This document shows, piece after piece, positions 1 through 8,954 of a stretch of 27,666 bases of DNA. The notes under the pieces were generated by a model. That model was not told where the DNA came from and made no database searches. It was given only the letters and a program-made list of their open reading frames with translations. Within the stretch, counting starts at the first letter, position 1. Each line of letters opens with the position of its first letter. The DNA is from JAWUWD01 sp034112085 (lineage in GTDB: Bacteria > Bacteroidota > Bacteroidia > Cytophagales > Cyclobacteriaceae): positions 1 to 27,666 of the forward strand of contig JAWUWD010000153.1 of assembly GCA_034112085.1 (NCBI GenBank), read 5' to 3'. Both the position numbers and the translations under genes were made by a program.

Positions 1-946
1 GTTCAAAATCAGTACCATCCACTTCCTTGCCCAACTGACTGCCCAACATCTTCACTTGCCCAACATCCAATGAGGCTGCGTTGAGCGTTATATTTCTTTC
101 TGTGCTGTGCCCGTTTATATTGTCAGGACTTGGTTTGGGGAAGGTCTTACCCAAGGTATTCTTGTCACGATATTCTCTAAAAAACTCCCCTGCCTCTTGA
201 CGTTTATCATCTAGATAATAGGCATCCACATCCCAATGCACTTGTGCTCCCTCCTCCACACAATAAGTGATAATCGCTTCCTCAGAAGTTGTCAAGGCAT
301 TGAATCCTGCAAAAACCAACTTATCGCAGTTCTCGATGGTCGATAGATTTTCAGCCAATGACTTGTAAAGCATGCCTGTGTATGCCCTACCATTTTTCTT
401 AAGTCCTGAGGTATAGAGCTCATATATACTGAACAGCTTATCCCAAAGGGTCTTGAAGTCTGTCTTTTCTTTTGAAGGGTTTACCTCAAACTTGCTCCAG
501 AAACTGAGGATGATTTCTTGTTGCTCGGGTGTCAAGAAATCGAATGTATCGTCCAGTTCCTTTTGCTGGCTGACATTGGTGAACAGGTGCTTCGGGTTAA
601 TCAGGTATTTATCAATATCATCGAAATCCTTGAGCAGCATCTCTCCCCAATAATAGAACTTCTCAAACCCCTCATCCTTGGCGATCTGCTTCCGATACGC
701 ATTGTACATATCAATAATCAAAGTGAACTTATCCGCCACTTGCAAGTCAGTATATTGACCGACAAAGTCCTCCATGCTCATGATGTTGGGTGACCAAACA
801 GGTGCATCAAGGTATTCTGCTAAGTACTTTCTAAAATACAGCCCCGCCCTCCTATTCGGAAATATCAAGATCACCTCACCCATATTATCTTTATGGTCAG
901 TGTGTACTTTCTGGGCTAGCTCTTTTAGGAAAGGATTGTTGGTCAT
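1..946 (-). CDS. AddB-like PD-(D/E)XK nuclease family protein, 5' part (runs off the left edge)
   Basis: Reading the minus strand from the ATG at 944-946 gives an open frame of 315 codons to the window edge. The protein starts MTNNPFLKELAQKV and soon has VILIFPNRRAGLYFRKYLA, the degenerate Walker-A-like strand typical of the AddB-type partner in Bacteroidota, which keeps a helicase fold without an intact ATP site. In this family a RecB-type nuclease domain lies at the C-terminus; that part is outside the window. The role inferred from family and context is as partner of the AddA-like helicase encoded just upstream (1103-4318), forming a RecBCD/AddAB-like complex that processes double-strand breaks in the cytoplasm. 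The genes are co-directional and 156 nt apart, with a purine-rich repeat between them. No strong ribosome site precedes the ATG, which is usual in this phylum. Confidence 0.82.
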   Translation of the reverse strand, partial: MTNNPFLKELAQKVHTDHKDNMGEVILIFPNRRAGLYFRKYLAEYLDAPVWSPNIMSMEDFVGQYTDLQVADKFTLIIDMYNAYRKQIAKDEGFEKFYYWGEMLLKDFDDIDKYLINPKHLFTNVSQQKELDDTFDFLTPEQQEIILSFWSKFEVNPSKEKTDFKTLWDKLFSIYELYTSGLKKNGRAYTGMLYKSLAENLSTIENCDKLVFAGFNALTTSEEAIITYCVEEGAQVHWDVDAYYLDDKRQEAGEFFREYRDKNTLGKTFPKPSPDNINGHSTERNITLNAASLDVGQVKMLGSQLGKEVDGTDFE

Positions 947-1000
947 TGGTTGATTCGTGTTTGGTGTTTAGTTGATCGTTTTTTATGAGTTAGTATTTAG

Positions 1001-1101
1001 TCTTGATACTTCTGTCTTAAGTCTTGTGTCTTCCCTCTTCTGTCTTCCCTCTTCTGTCTTGATACTTCTGTCTTGAAATTAAGTCTTGTGTCTTGTATCT
1101 T
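1001..1101. repeat. Degenerate polypurine/polypyrimidine tandem repeat between addA-like and addB-like genes
   Basis: The whole stretch is built from variants of a short TCTTGTGTCT / TCTTCTGTCT unit. TTAAGTCTTGTGTCTT occurs at both ends and CTTGATACTTCTGTCTT occurs twice. On the coding (minus) strand it is a run of AAGACA/GAAGAC purine-rich units. It begins two bases past the AddA-like stop codon. It has no hairpin and no coding potential, and its function is unknown. Confidence 0.75.
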
Positions 1102-1102
1102 A

Positions 1103-4100
1103 TCACACCTCCACCACCTCCATATCATCCACATACAGCAAATACCCACTCACCTCAGTATATCCCATGTCAGTCAATAGTTTTTTATAAGTCACGATTT
1201 GTTTATTGTATTTTGGATTGTGTTCTCCTGTTTTATAATCTATGACCACCGCCTTGGTGCCATCGATCATCACCCGATCAAGTCGGCTCATCTCACCAGA
1301 AGCTGGCAGGATAGGCACTTCTGTTTTCACCTGCCATTGCGGATCAAACCAGGCACTGACCACTGGGTGTTTTTCTATTTCTTTGGTAGCTGATTCCAGC
1401 TTATTCATCTGATCGACATCGATCATGCCTTCATACTGCATCGCAGTCAATGCTTTTGGCAATTGATCAAGTGTCACCACTCGAGACATCAGCTCATGCA
1501 ATAAGTTACCGAAGTTCACGCCTTTCATGCGCTCATCTTCATCTCCGAAAAAGGCAGTGGCACGGTACTTTACTTTTAGCTTTTCATCCCATCGATGAGA
1601 TACATACTTTTCTGGTGCAGTAGGCTTTTCAGCAACTTGAAGCGGTTGTGCCTCTTTTAAAATTCCCTTGGTGTAGGTCTTCTCATCAACGCCCCAGCCT
1701 TGGGCGAATGCCTCATGGCTATCAAACAACTGATGCAGCACATCACTCACCTTGCTGATCGTCCTTCCGGGATCAGAAGCATAACCTATCAGGTAGTCCT
1801 CTGCCCTGGTAAATGCCACATAGAGCAAATTCAGGTTATCGAGGTAGGCACTCATTTTCTCTTGGTAATATGCCTTGGCAAAGACCGTATTGGCCAGTGT
1901 CTTTCCATACTTCAATGGAAGAATCGGCAACTCATTGTATGGTGGCTGATCACTCTTGGTCCAGATGATATTGGTTTGTCTCGGGTCATTGTCTATCGTC
2001 CAATCCACGAATGGCAAGATCACCGCTTTGAACTGCAAGCCTTTGGACTTATGAATGGTCAGTACTTGTGCTGCCTTGACTGTAGAGGGCAACTTCACTT
2101 TCTGTTTGAAGCCATTCTCCTCCCACCATTCCAAGAAGGATTGCAAGTCATTGGACTTAGAAGATACATATTCCAATACCACATCTTGGAAGGCCTGTAG
2201 ATACGCTACTTCTTGGGTAAATTTCTGAAGTCCAAAGAGCCGCAATAGTATTTCTGTCAATTCGTAGAGCGGCTTCTTCTTCAAAGCCTCTTGCTCGCGT
2301 ACAAACTCACTCGGCAAATACTCATCGACTTCCTTGGCACTGAGCAGCTGATGCAGATCTTCTCTGGAGCGATCCAGCACCTGGCACTGATAGGCGTATA
2401 CGATATTAGCCCGAGCAACTTGGTCTCTGGAGTTCTGCAAATACTTGAAGACATTGAGCATCACTTGCACGACAGTCGCACTGCCGACTTGCAATGACTC
2501 ATTGGAGATCAACTCATAACGATAGCCGGCCTTGGCCTTGCCTTCTTGCTGATAGCGCATGACTTCATCCATCACCAGTTTGGCTTCACTGGCTTTTCGC
2601 ACAAGGATCGCCACTTCTTCGATGCCCACGCCTTGATCCTGCAGCTTCTCTAGCCATGTCGGGATCTGAGAGAGGATGTCCTCTTTCCAAGTGGTCTCCG
2701 CGTCTTTGTCACTTTCCACAAACGCAAACTGCACAAAACCCTTCTCCTCAGCAGATTTCTTATGAGCAGGCACGAGCTGCATCACATCTTGATAGACGGC
2801 ACCCACTTGTGCGACCTTGGCACTTAGCCAAGTATTCAGTTCCTCATCATCACTATCCGCACCGAGCATCGGAACGATAGTCTCTGCGAAGTGCTTGAAA
2901 ACTGTGTTGTTGAAATTGATGATATGCTCCGTGCTGCGGTAGTTCGTAGCGAGGTTGGTTTCTGAAGTATAGGCTTCGCCTATCTGAGACTGCACTGTGG
3001 ACTGTAATATCATCGGGTCGCCTCCACGCCAGCGGTATATCGACTGCTTAGCATCTCCCACCACCATGCTCATCTTACCTTCCGCCAATCCATTCTCTAT
3101 CAGTGGCCTGAAATTCTCCCACTGAAAACCAGAAGTATCTTGAAACTCATCGATCAAATAATGGCCAAAGAAGGAGCCCACTTTCTCATAGACAAATGGC
3201 GTGTCATTGTCCTTGATGATCTGATGCAAAAACTCTCCGGCATCAGAGATCAGCATCACGCCCTCTTCACTTTTATACTGCTGTAGCTTATTGACAACAT
3301 CTGATAAGATCGCAAAGCTATATAGCTGCTTACTCACTTCTATCGCTGATTGATAGGCACTGAAGTTTATATAATAGTATTCCACTGCTTCATTGAGCAA
3401 TGTGATCAGCGAACTGCTCGCCAGCTGATCAATGATGTCTTTATGCGGAGATTTCTTGGAGTACCATGCTTCGGTATTGTCCAGCCCTCCTATGATTCTC
3501 TTTCCCGGTTCAGCGATCTCTCCACTAGCGATCTTGGGGAAATATCCAGCCACACCGCCCTTGCCATAGGAGAAGTCAGTGATCTCCAGTCCAGCAGCAG
3601 AGATGGCGGCCAGTCCACGCGCACCGATCGCTCCTATCTCCTTTTCGAAGGTCTGAGTGATCGCTCGTAGCTTAGTCTGAAAGTCAGTGAATCGCCTTCT
3701 GTCTTTCGTGTATTCGTGTAACTCACTGCCTATGCCTTTGAGGGTTTCCCCAAAGAGCTCCTTGCCCAAGCTCTTGATATCCTTTTTCACATCCCATGAC
3801 TTGCCGGCATTGACTTTCTCTTGAGCAAAATCTACCAACCACTTCGTCAACTGATCTTTCTCCCCTACCTCATCGACCATCTGATCCACGACCTTATTGA
3901 GGACTTGCTCTTGCTCCAGCTCTAGCTTAAACCCACCATACAGTCCCACTTCCTTGGCAAACGAACGGATGATCTTTTGAAAAAACGTATCAATCGTAGA
4001 CACCGAAAAGTGTGCATAGCCATGCAGAATATTAGACAATACTTGTGCTGATTTTTTCTGAAAAGTCGCAGCATCCAAGTCTAAGATAGCCTTCAGCTCA

Positions 4101-4318
4101 GTCGCCATCGGATTCTCCTTGCCACTGACAAAGTCGCTGAGCGACTCGATCACGCGGGTCTTCATCTCACTCGTGGCCTTGTTCGTGAACGTCACCGCAA
4201 GGATATGTCGGTAGTAGGTCGGTCGTGCCAGTGCCAGTCTGAGATACTCCCTCACCAGCGTGTAGGTCTTGCCAGACCCAGCGGATGATTTGTAGATTTT
4301 GAAAGGCTTCTCTGACAT
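1103..4318 (-). CDS. AddA/RecB-like UvrD-family helicase with C-terminal nuclease motif
   Basis: A 1,071-residue superfamily 1A helicase-nuclease that probably acts with the AddB-like product in resection of DNA double-strand breaks. Visible motifs in order: Walker A SSAGSGKT at 11-18; motif Ia AVTFTNKATSEM near 41; Walker B/motif II DEFQDT at 390-395; motif III GDAKQSIYRWRGGD at 421-434; motif IV NYRSTEH at 459-465; motif V IHKSKGLQF in the last third; motif VI YVAFTRAEDYL. At the C-terminus DRVMID and VVIDYKTG (DYKTG at 1027-1031) match the RecB/PD-(D/E)XK nuclease core. Length and domain order fit Bacteroidota AddA-like proteins. The ATG at 4318 puts the P-loop right at the N-terminus, as expected. 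Base composition is noticeably richer in G+C than the neighbouring gene at 4465-7170. The symbol is left blank because AddA and RecB cannot be told apart here. Confidence 0.93.
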   Translation of the reverse strand: MSEKPFKIYKSSAGSGKTYTLVREYLRLALARPTYYRHILAVTFTNKATSEMKTRVIESLSDFVSGKENPMATELKAILDLDAATFQKKSAQVLSNILHGYAHFSVSTIDTFFQKIIRSFAKEVGLYGGFKLELEQEQVLNKVVDQMVDEVGEKDQLTKWLVDFAQEKVNAGKSWDVKKDIKSLGKELFGETLKGIGSELHEYTKDRRRFTDFQTKLRAITQTFEKEIGAIGARGLAAISAAGLEITDFSYGKGGVAGYFPKIASGEIAEPGKRIIGGLDNTEAWYSKKSPHKDIIDQLASSSLITLLNEAVEYYYINFSAYQSAIEVSKQLYSFAILSDVVNKLQQYKSEEGVMLISDAGEFLHQIIKDNDTPFVYEKVGSFFGHYLIDEFQDTSGFQWENFRPLIENGLAEGKMSMVVGDAKQSIYRWRGGDPMILQSTVQSQIGEAYTSETNLATNYRSTEHIINFNNTVFKHFAETIVPMLGADSDDEELNTWLSAKVAQVGAVYQDVMQLVPAHKKSAEEKGFVQFAFVESDKDAETTWKEDILSQIPTWLEKLQDQGVGIEEVAILVRKASEAKLVMDEVMRYQQEGKAKAGYRYELISNESLQVGSATVVQVMLNVFKYLQNSRDQVARANIVYAYQCQVLDRSREDLHQLLSAKEVDEYLPSEFVREQEALKKKPLYELTEILLRLFGLQKFTQEVAYLQAFQDVVLEYVSSKSNDLQSFLEWWEENGFKQKVKLPSTVKAAQVLTIHKSKGLQFKAVILPFVDWTIDNDPRQTNIIWTKSDQPPYNELPILPLKYGKTLANTVFAKAYYQEKMSAYLDNLNLLYVAFTRAEDYLIGYASDPGRTISKVSDVLHQLFDSHEAFAQGWGVDEKTYTKGILKEAQPLQVAEKPTAPEKYVSHRWDEKLKVKYRATAFFGDEDERMKGVNFGNLLHELMSRVVTLDQLPKALTAMQYEGMIDVDQMNKLESATKEIEKHPVVSAWFDPQWQVKTEVPILPASGEMSRLDRVMIDGTKAVVIDYKTGEHNPKYNKQIVTYKKLLTDMGYTEVSGYLLYVDDMEVVEV

Positions 4319-4464
4319 ATCAGCAATATGCGAAAAAGGGGGGTGATCTAATAAGGTGAAGGAGGAATTATCCGCAGCTTCATTTTAGGTTGTAAATGAC
4401 ATGGGTATCAAACGAGCAGTTGGAATGGAAGAAAATTTCTAGCAATCAACATACTCTACCATAT

Positions 4465-7170
4465 TTACAGATTAAATCTTAATTTCAACAGAGCTTCATC
4501 CTTGCCGTTGAATTTTCCTTCAAGACGTTTCAAAACTTTGTTTTCAGTTTCTGGAGTCCAGTATATTTTAAGTTTCTCTCTAGCTCTAGTTATCGCGGTA
4601 TAGAATATGTTATGAGTAATCATTTCTTCGATTTCGTCTGTTATAACAATATTTACAGAGTTATACTCTAATCCTTGGGCTTTATGGATTGAAACTGCAT
4701 ATGCAACTTGGAAGGGAACAATGGCAATAGAGGAGGTATCATCGTCTTCATCTGTACTTTTATATTTACTAACAGAAAAACGGATGATTGACTTGCCATT
4801 TTCAGAATCTTCCAATAGTTCAAAATCATAATTTTCTGCATCAAGCTCATTAATAACCTTGTCAAGTTCAATGCTAAATTGAATCTCGTCCTCATTTTTA
4901 TTAATTCTTGCTATTCTTCCTTTTAAGTTATTATAAATGAGGGGCGAAAATCTATTTGTCTCATTGAATAAGATCGGATCATTGACCTTATAAGTTTGTA
5001 TTCCCCATTCTATTGGAGTACTGGTATTACTACTTTGTAAGAACTTGTTAATATTGTTAATCCCATAAAGACCGTCATAGTTCAAGCATAGAATTATTTC
5101 GCCTACTTCAGAGTGTTCAAAAATTGATTCATCTAGTCTTGCAGAATAACTGCCTTTCGCAATTTTCTCAAGAATATCATCATCTAGTTGTCTAACTTTT
5201 TTCCAAAGATTCAACAGGCTTTCGTTATTGGTTCTGTAGGGTGTTGTTAGCTCAAAAACAGATGAACTTGGGACAAAAGACCTAGCCGCATTAAACCAAT
5301 TACCAAATAGAATAGATTCTATTTGAAAAACATCACCAACTAAAACCAACAATCTAAATGTTGATTTCTGTAAGACCTTCAGCATATCTGAATTACTCAC
5401 AGTGCTACATTCATCAATAACCAGTAGGTCATATTTTGTATCATCATTCCAAGTGGAGAGAAATTTAGCTATAGTCTTGAACGTGCAATTCGCAGCGGTG
5501 ACTTTTCTTTTTAGGTTATCAACAGCAGGGTTTGTATTTGCTAGATAGAGTTTGTTTTCATCTTTCAAAAAGTGAGAAATATGATTAGTCATTGTTGATT
5601 TACCTGTACCAGCAGAGCCGTAAATCAAAGCCACTTTTGAATGCTCAAAAAGTTGGTTTAAAGCCCCTCTTTTTTCATCACAATCAATATTGTAAAAAGA
5701 CTGTTCTAACCACGATTCAACCGAATTTCCATAGTTTCCCACACCAACAGAAGAGAGTTTTTTTAATTCACTTATTATTATGTGGGTTTCTTCTTCATAT
5801 CCATTGATGTAGATGTGCTCTTTGAATTCTTCTAATCTACGATTTACATGCTTATAATATAAGGTTGCATTATATTTTTGGATGAGATTGTCAATATCTT
5901 CGAAATTGGTTATGTCTTTTTTGGGTGTATATAATTGTCCTTTTACTTCTGTGTTGTTTTTAATGAATCTTGCAAATAGTTCATGATAGCTATTTGAGGA
6001 TTCCAAGCAATCAAATAAATCTATGAGCTTTGGATTATGATTTTTTAACGAAGAGTTAAATGGCATTTGATCAAAAGGGAGGCAGCCATAGTGTAGGAAC
6101 AAATTGGAAAGTTTATTGCAATTTTCATTATTGTATTGCTTTTTTATAATTCTATTATTCAGTCTATAAAGTAGGTGTCTCAGAACATTACTTCCTGATC
6201 CGTTATTCTTAACTATCTGGCGACATTGGTCAAGAATTTTTGCAATTAATACAACCCTGCCTGGAATCAAAATCTGATTTCTAAAACTGACATATGCTTC
6301 TTCATTAAAATCAATGATTTCAACTAGGTTAAGACCAGTTCTTGTCAAATACTTCAATAATTCGTAATACTCCCTAGATCCACTAACCTTGCGATTTTGC
6401 CCGAATATTTTGGAGAAATTATCCAGTTCACAAGGTCTTATGGACACTTCCCATTTATCGATAATTTGGACGGGCATGTTCTTACCAAGTATCTGAATGC
6501 TATCATTACTTACAGTAAGTTTGACCGCATAATAATGAGAAATATCTAATTTTGTAAATGCTATGATCCTATCAAATTTACTTGCTCTATCATTGGCACG
6601 TGTAAAAGTAATTTCATAATAGACCTCAAATCCAACAAAAAACGGTTTGACTTTTTGAATATAGTATCGATCATCATATGAGCTAATGATTCTCACAGAT
6701 ACTGGTTGATCAACCTTAAAGGCTATCTTCTCATAATACTCATTAAGTATGGTGTCGGTATTGATAGGGAATTCATTGATATTATGAAGCACGTCCAAAT
6801 TGTAGGTGCTTTGCAGGAAAGATTTTATTTTGAGTAAGTATTCATAATACTTAATCATCAATCTTTCAGAGTTTTCTTCATCTAATGTATAGTGAGAGGC
6901 AGTGATTTGCAGAAGCTTATGGAATTTATTTAAGAACTTATACTTACCGTTGGCTTTCACAAAATCTATTGCTTTTACTATGTTCTCATATGAGGTTTCT
7001 ATATCCCTTCCATTGCTAAATATCTTCAAGGAAACATGTTCGACAAGATTTCTTAAATGAGATAATATGTTTTGTGATAATATGCCCCTTTCAGAGGAAT
7101 CAAACTTATTGATATTGCCACAAATTACTTTGTCAATACTGCGGATGTGGTGGTCTATTTTCTGTGGCAT
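4465..7170 (-). CDS. RecD-like SF1 helicase with large unrecognised N-terminal region (HEPN-like motif)
   Basis: A 901-residue protein whose C-terminal half is an SF1 helicase of the RecD/Pif1 type: Walker A GSAGTGKST at 518-526, Walker B VIDECS around 584-589, motif III GDVFQIES at 612-619, PYRTNNES at about 644, then SIHKAQGLEY and YTAITRARE near 825-865. The N-terminal ~450 residues are not recognised. An early helix has R40-N-L-V-E-H45, which fits the R-x4-6-H motif (often with Asn after Arg) of HEPN ribonuclease domains. This is an inference from one motif. The gene is markedly A/T-rich compared with the AddA-like gene 146 nt downstream, suggesting foreign origin. The exonuclease-BRCT gene lies just upstream on the same strand (104 nt gap), so the two may form one transcription unit, possibly a phage-defence or DNA-processing module. 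Confidence 0.8.
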   Translation of the reverse strand: MPQKIDHHIRSIDKVICGNINKFDSSERGILSQNILSHLRNLVEHVSLKIFSNGRDIETSYENIVKAIDFVKANGKYKFLNKFHKLLQITASHYTLDEENSERLMIKYYEYLLKIKSFLQSTYNLDVLHNINEFPINTDTILNEYYEKIAFKVDQPVSVRIISSYDDRYYIQKVKPFFVGFEVYYEITFTRANDRASKFDRIIAFTKLDISHYYAVKLTVSNDSIQILGKNMPVQIIDKWEVSIRPCELDNFSKIFGQNRKVSGSREYYELLKYLTRTGLNLVEIIDFNEEAYVSFRNQILIPGRVVLIAKILDQCRQIVKNNGSGSNVLRHLLYRLNNRIIKKQYNNENCNKLSNLFLHYGCLPFDQMPFNSSLKNHNPKLIDLFDCLESSNSYHELFARFIKNNTEVKGQLYTPKKDITNFEDIDNLIQKYNATLYYKHVNRRLEEFKEHIYINGYEEETHIIISELKKLSSVGVGNYGNSVESWLEQSFYNIDCDEKRGALNQLFEHSKVALIYGSAGTGKSTMTNHISHFLKDENKLYLANTNPAVDNLKRKVTAANCTFKTIAKFLSTWNDDTKYDLLVIDECSTVSNSDMLKVLQKSTFRLLVLVGDVFQIESILFGNWFNAARSFVPSSSVFELTTPYRTNNESLLNLWKKVRQLDDDILEKIAKGSYSARLDESIFEHSEVGEIILCLNYDGLYGINNINKFLQSSNTSTPIEWGIQTYKVNDPILFNETNRFSPLIYNNLKGRIARINKNEDEIQFSIELDKVINELDAENYDFELLEDSENGKSIIRFSVSKYKSTDEDDDTSSIAIVPFQVAYAVSIHKAQGLEYNSVNIVITDEIEEMITHNIFYTAITRAREKLKIYWTPETENKVLKRLEGKFNGKDEALLKLRFNL

Positions 7171-7274
7171 TTTAAAGAGATTATTTAAACAGCAAGTTTA
7201 AATTTTTTAGCAAAAGGTTTATACAACACATATGTGGCAAGAAAAATCATTGTATTTGAGGCCTTCTTTTTTCG

Positions 7275-8189
7275 TTATGTATTCGCAATGAATTCATCTT
7301 CTGAAATCACTTCCATTCCCGAACCCTTATCAATAAGAGTTATAGCTTTCTTTTGCTTTGAGCTCATTCCCTCGTCTCCAACCACTCGAAAGTCCTGCTG
7401 CCCAACTATAAGGAAATCAGTAGACTTGTTGACACTTTTTCCTATCACACCTCCTATGTCGGCTATTATCTGATGTGCATCCACTCGAGCCATTGACATT
7501 AAAGCGCCTGTGAACACTACTGTGCTACCATAGAATATGCTCTCTGGATTGTGTTTATCAGAATCGCCAACCACCTCTATTGCAGTTCGACCAGAATTAT
7601 CTCTTTTAGTCACTGAAGATTTGTATCCTCCACTATATAATTGGCCAATTGTGGTTTTCAATTTGACTGGGAATTCATCAATTGAACTAACTTCCTTCTC
7701 TTTAAAAGCTTTAAGACAAAGTTTTGCCGTAGCCTCACTATCAGCACCGGCTCTGTGATGTTCAAATGATATATCATTTAATCGACATAATGACTTTAAA
7801 CCGTATGACGGTAAACCCAACCATACTTTTTTCGAGAAGATATAACTGCATGAATATTGGAAAGTAGGAAAAGCAATTGAGTATTTTTCTAATGTCTTTC
7901 TTAAAACACTCATGTCAAAACCAGCATTGTGGGCAATTAAAAACTGATCTGAAATTAATGGTTCAAGTTCGGGCCATAGTTCAGGAAAAGTTGGTGCATC
8001 CTTAACATCGTTAGGTGTTATTCCATGAATTGACATATTGAAATTGTCAAAATAGGGATAACTATGAGGTTTTATTAGCCAAGATTTAGTCCCAACTATT
8101 TGGCTATCCCTTACTTCAGTTAATCCTATCTCGCAAGGACTGTGTCTATCCGGAGTGGCAGTTTCAAAATCTATTGTTATAAAATCCAT
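7275..8189 (-). CDS. DEDDh 3'-5' exonuclease with C-terminal BRCT domain
   Basis: A 304-residue protein with two domains. Residues 1-165 form a DnaQ/epsilon-like exonuclease: TIDFETA supplies D7 and E9, HNAGFD supplies D92, and HHRAGADSEAT supplies H145 and D150, so the complete DEDDh catalytic set is present. Residues about 218-304 read STVVFTGAL, ADIGGVIGKSVNKSTDFLIVG, typical of the BRCT domain also found in NAD-dependent DNA ligase. Such exonuclease-BRCT proteins are widespread and are annotated as polymerase III epsilon-like, but without a polymerase partner they are more likely repair or defence nucleases acting on single-stranded or displaced DNA ends. It precedes the RecD-like helicase gene on the same strand, so a helicase-exonuclease partnership is plausible but unproven. 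A transposase remnant lies immediately upstream. Confidence 0.88.
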   Translation of the reverse strand: MDFITIDFETATPDRHSPCEIGLTEVRDSQIVGTKSWLIKPHSYPYFDNFNMSIHGITPNDVKDAPTFPELWPELEPLISDQFLIAHNAGFDMSVLRKTLEKYSIAFPTFQYSCSYIFSKKVWLGLPSYGLKSLCRLNDISFEHHRAGADSEATAKLCLKAFKEKEVSSIDEFPVKLKTTIGQLYSGGYKSSVTKRDNSGRTAIEVVGDSDKHNPESIFYGSTVVFTGALMSMARVDAHQIIADIGGVIGKSVNKSTDFLIVGQQDFRVVGDEGMSSKQKKAITLIDKGSGMEVISEDEFIANT

Positions 8190-8234
8190 TATTCTTGATT
8201 TGCTACTGTACTCGATATTTTTGTATTCAGCATA

Positions 8235-8373
8235 CTAACTAGAATCAGAGTCATTCGCAGGAGACTCGGATTCAACAGTCCTGAAATCATGAACCTTTAT
8301 CTCTCGTTGTTCACCTAACTCATAGTATCTAGCACTAGAATAAGGATAATCAACAAAATCATCAGTAAGTTAT
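8235..8373 (-). pseudogene. RAYT-type (IS200-like) transposase C-terminal remnant, copy A, with REP hairpin tail
   Basis: The minus-strand frame ending at TAG 8235-8237 reads DDFVDYPYSSARYYELGEQ and then a tail VESESPANDSDSS. The YPYSSARYYELGE block is the conserved C-terminal helix of Bacteroidota REP-associated tyrosine transposases. The catalytic HUH region and Tyr are absent and there is no start codon, so this is a fragment. The tail is encoded by the palindrome at 8242-8273. Near-identical remnants occur at 9483, 13179 and 13382. Confidence 0.7.
8242..8273. repeat. REP-type palindrome, copy A
   Basis: Inverted repeat with arms 8242-8252 and 8263-8273 (GAATCAGAGTC / GACTCGGATTC, one mismatch) and a 10-nt loop. 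It belongs to the CTCAGAGTC...GACTCTGAG family found throughout the window, and forms the 3' coding end of transposase remnant A. Confidence 0.72.
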
Positions 8374-8398
8374 ATTCACTTCTTCAGGGTCATAGTGG

Positions 8399-8530
8399 CT
8401 AATCGCCTTTCTTATGCTTGTGTGGCTTCAGTGATGGCGTATTTCCAGGAGTATCCTTATTATCTCGTTGTCGCCTGTCGGGTTTCCCCGTTGTTTTAGC
8501 AGTTCTTTTTGGACCTGGTTTAATTCCCAT
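8399..8530 (-). CDS. Possible 43-residue basic protein, unrecognised
   Basis: The minus-strand ATG at 8528-8530 opens a 43-codon frame ending at TAG 8399-8401. The ATG is preceded by AAAGGAGGTAG, an unusually strong Shine-Dalgarno sequence for this phylum, which is the main reason for listing it. The product (MGIKPGPKRTAKTTGKPDRR at the start, ending KPHKHKKGD) is very rich in Lys, Arg, Pro and Gly, has no membrane segment and resembles nothing I recognise. It lies in a repeat-rich gap next to transposase remnant A. It could be a genuine small nucleic-acid-binding protein or a chance frame. Confidence 0.33.
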   Translation of the reverse strand: MGIKPGPKRTAKTTGKPDRRQRDNKDTPGNTPSLKPHKHKKGD

Positions 8531-8865
8531 AATCTACCTCCTTTGTTATGTTTATATTTATTAATCAAGACATCAAATTGACACATTTTAGATACGTGCT
8601 TAGCATTAACTCCCTTTACAAACCACTGTTTTTGAACGCTTACAATCAATACCCAAGGTTGGGCATATTTTCGTGCGCTATTAGTCAATAATTAGCTCCT
8701 TTTGCTTCACTAAAATATGGGTAAATATCTTCTTGCTACTTTGATAATTATCTGTTGAATCCGGAGTAGGTCACATGATCCCCTCAGTAATCCGGCAAGG
8801 ACATAATTGAATATTTTTGGAGCGTATATTTACCTACAAAATTGAGTAATTATACTCACTAGTCT
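8531..8865. other. Intergenic stretch with no supported gene
   Basis: Both strands were read. An open minus-strand frame covers 8428-8688 but has no ATG start and overlaps the better-supported small ORF in another frame. At about 8780-8805, CCCCTCAGTAATCCGGCAAG is weakly like a decayed REP palindrome. Nothing else was recognised. Confidence 0.5.
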
Positions 8866-8944
8866 ATTGTCATTACGAGGGAGGTACGATCGAAGTAATC
8901 TCTCTGCTATGATATGGAGATTGCTTCGTACCTCGCAATGACAA
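8866..8944. repeat. Long imperfect palindrome, CATTGCGAGG family, copy 1
   Basis: The left arm TTGTCATTACGAGG...GGTACGA...GAAGTAATCTC pairs with the right arm GAGATTGCTTCGTACCTCGCAATGACAA around a short central loop, giving a ~79-bp imperfect hairpin unit. Similar sequences are dispersed widely in Bacteroidota and other bacterial genomes. Here several copies cluster around the GIY-YIG gene. Confidence 0.82.
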
Positions 8945-8954
8945 GGTTAATGGG

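Noticed and set aside
1199..3670. Several plus-strand frames inside the AddA-like gene
   Set aside because: They are antisense shadows of a gene with a complete set of helicase motifs.
8428..8688. Minus-strand open frame of 86 codons
   Set aside because: It starts with TTG, lacks family resemblance, and overlaps a frame with a much stronger ATG and ribosome site; treated as chance.
8780..8805. Decayed REP palindrome CCCCTCAGTAATCCGGCAAG
   Set aside because: Too few matches to either arm to distinguish from chance.
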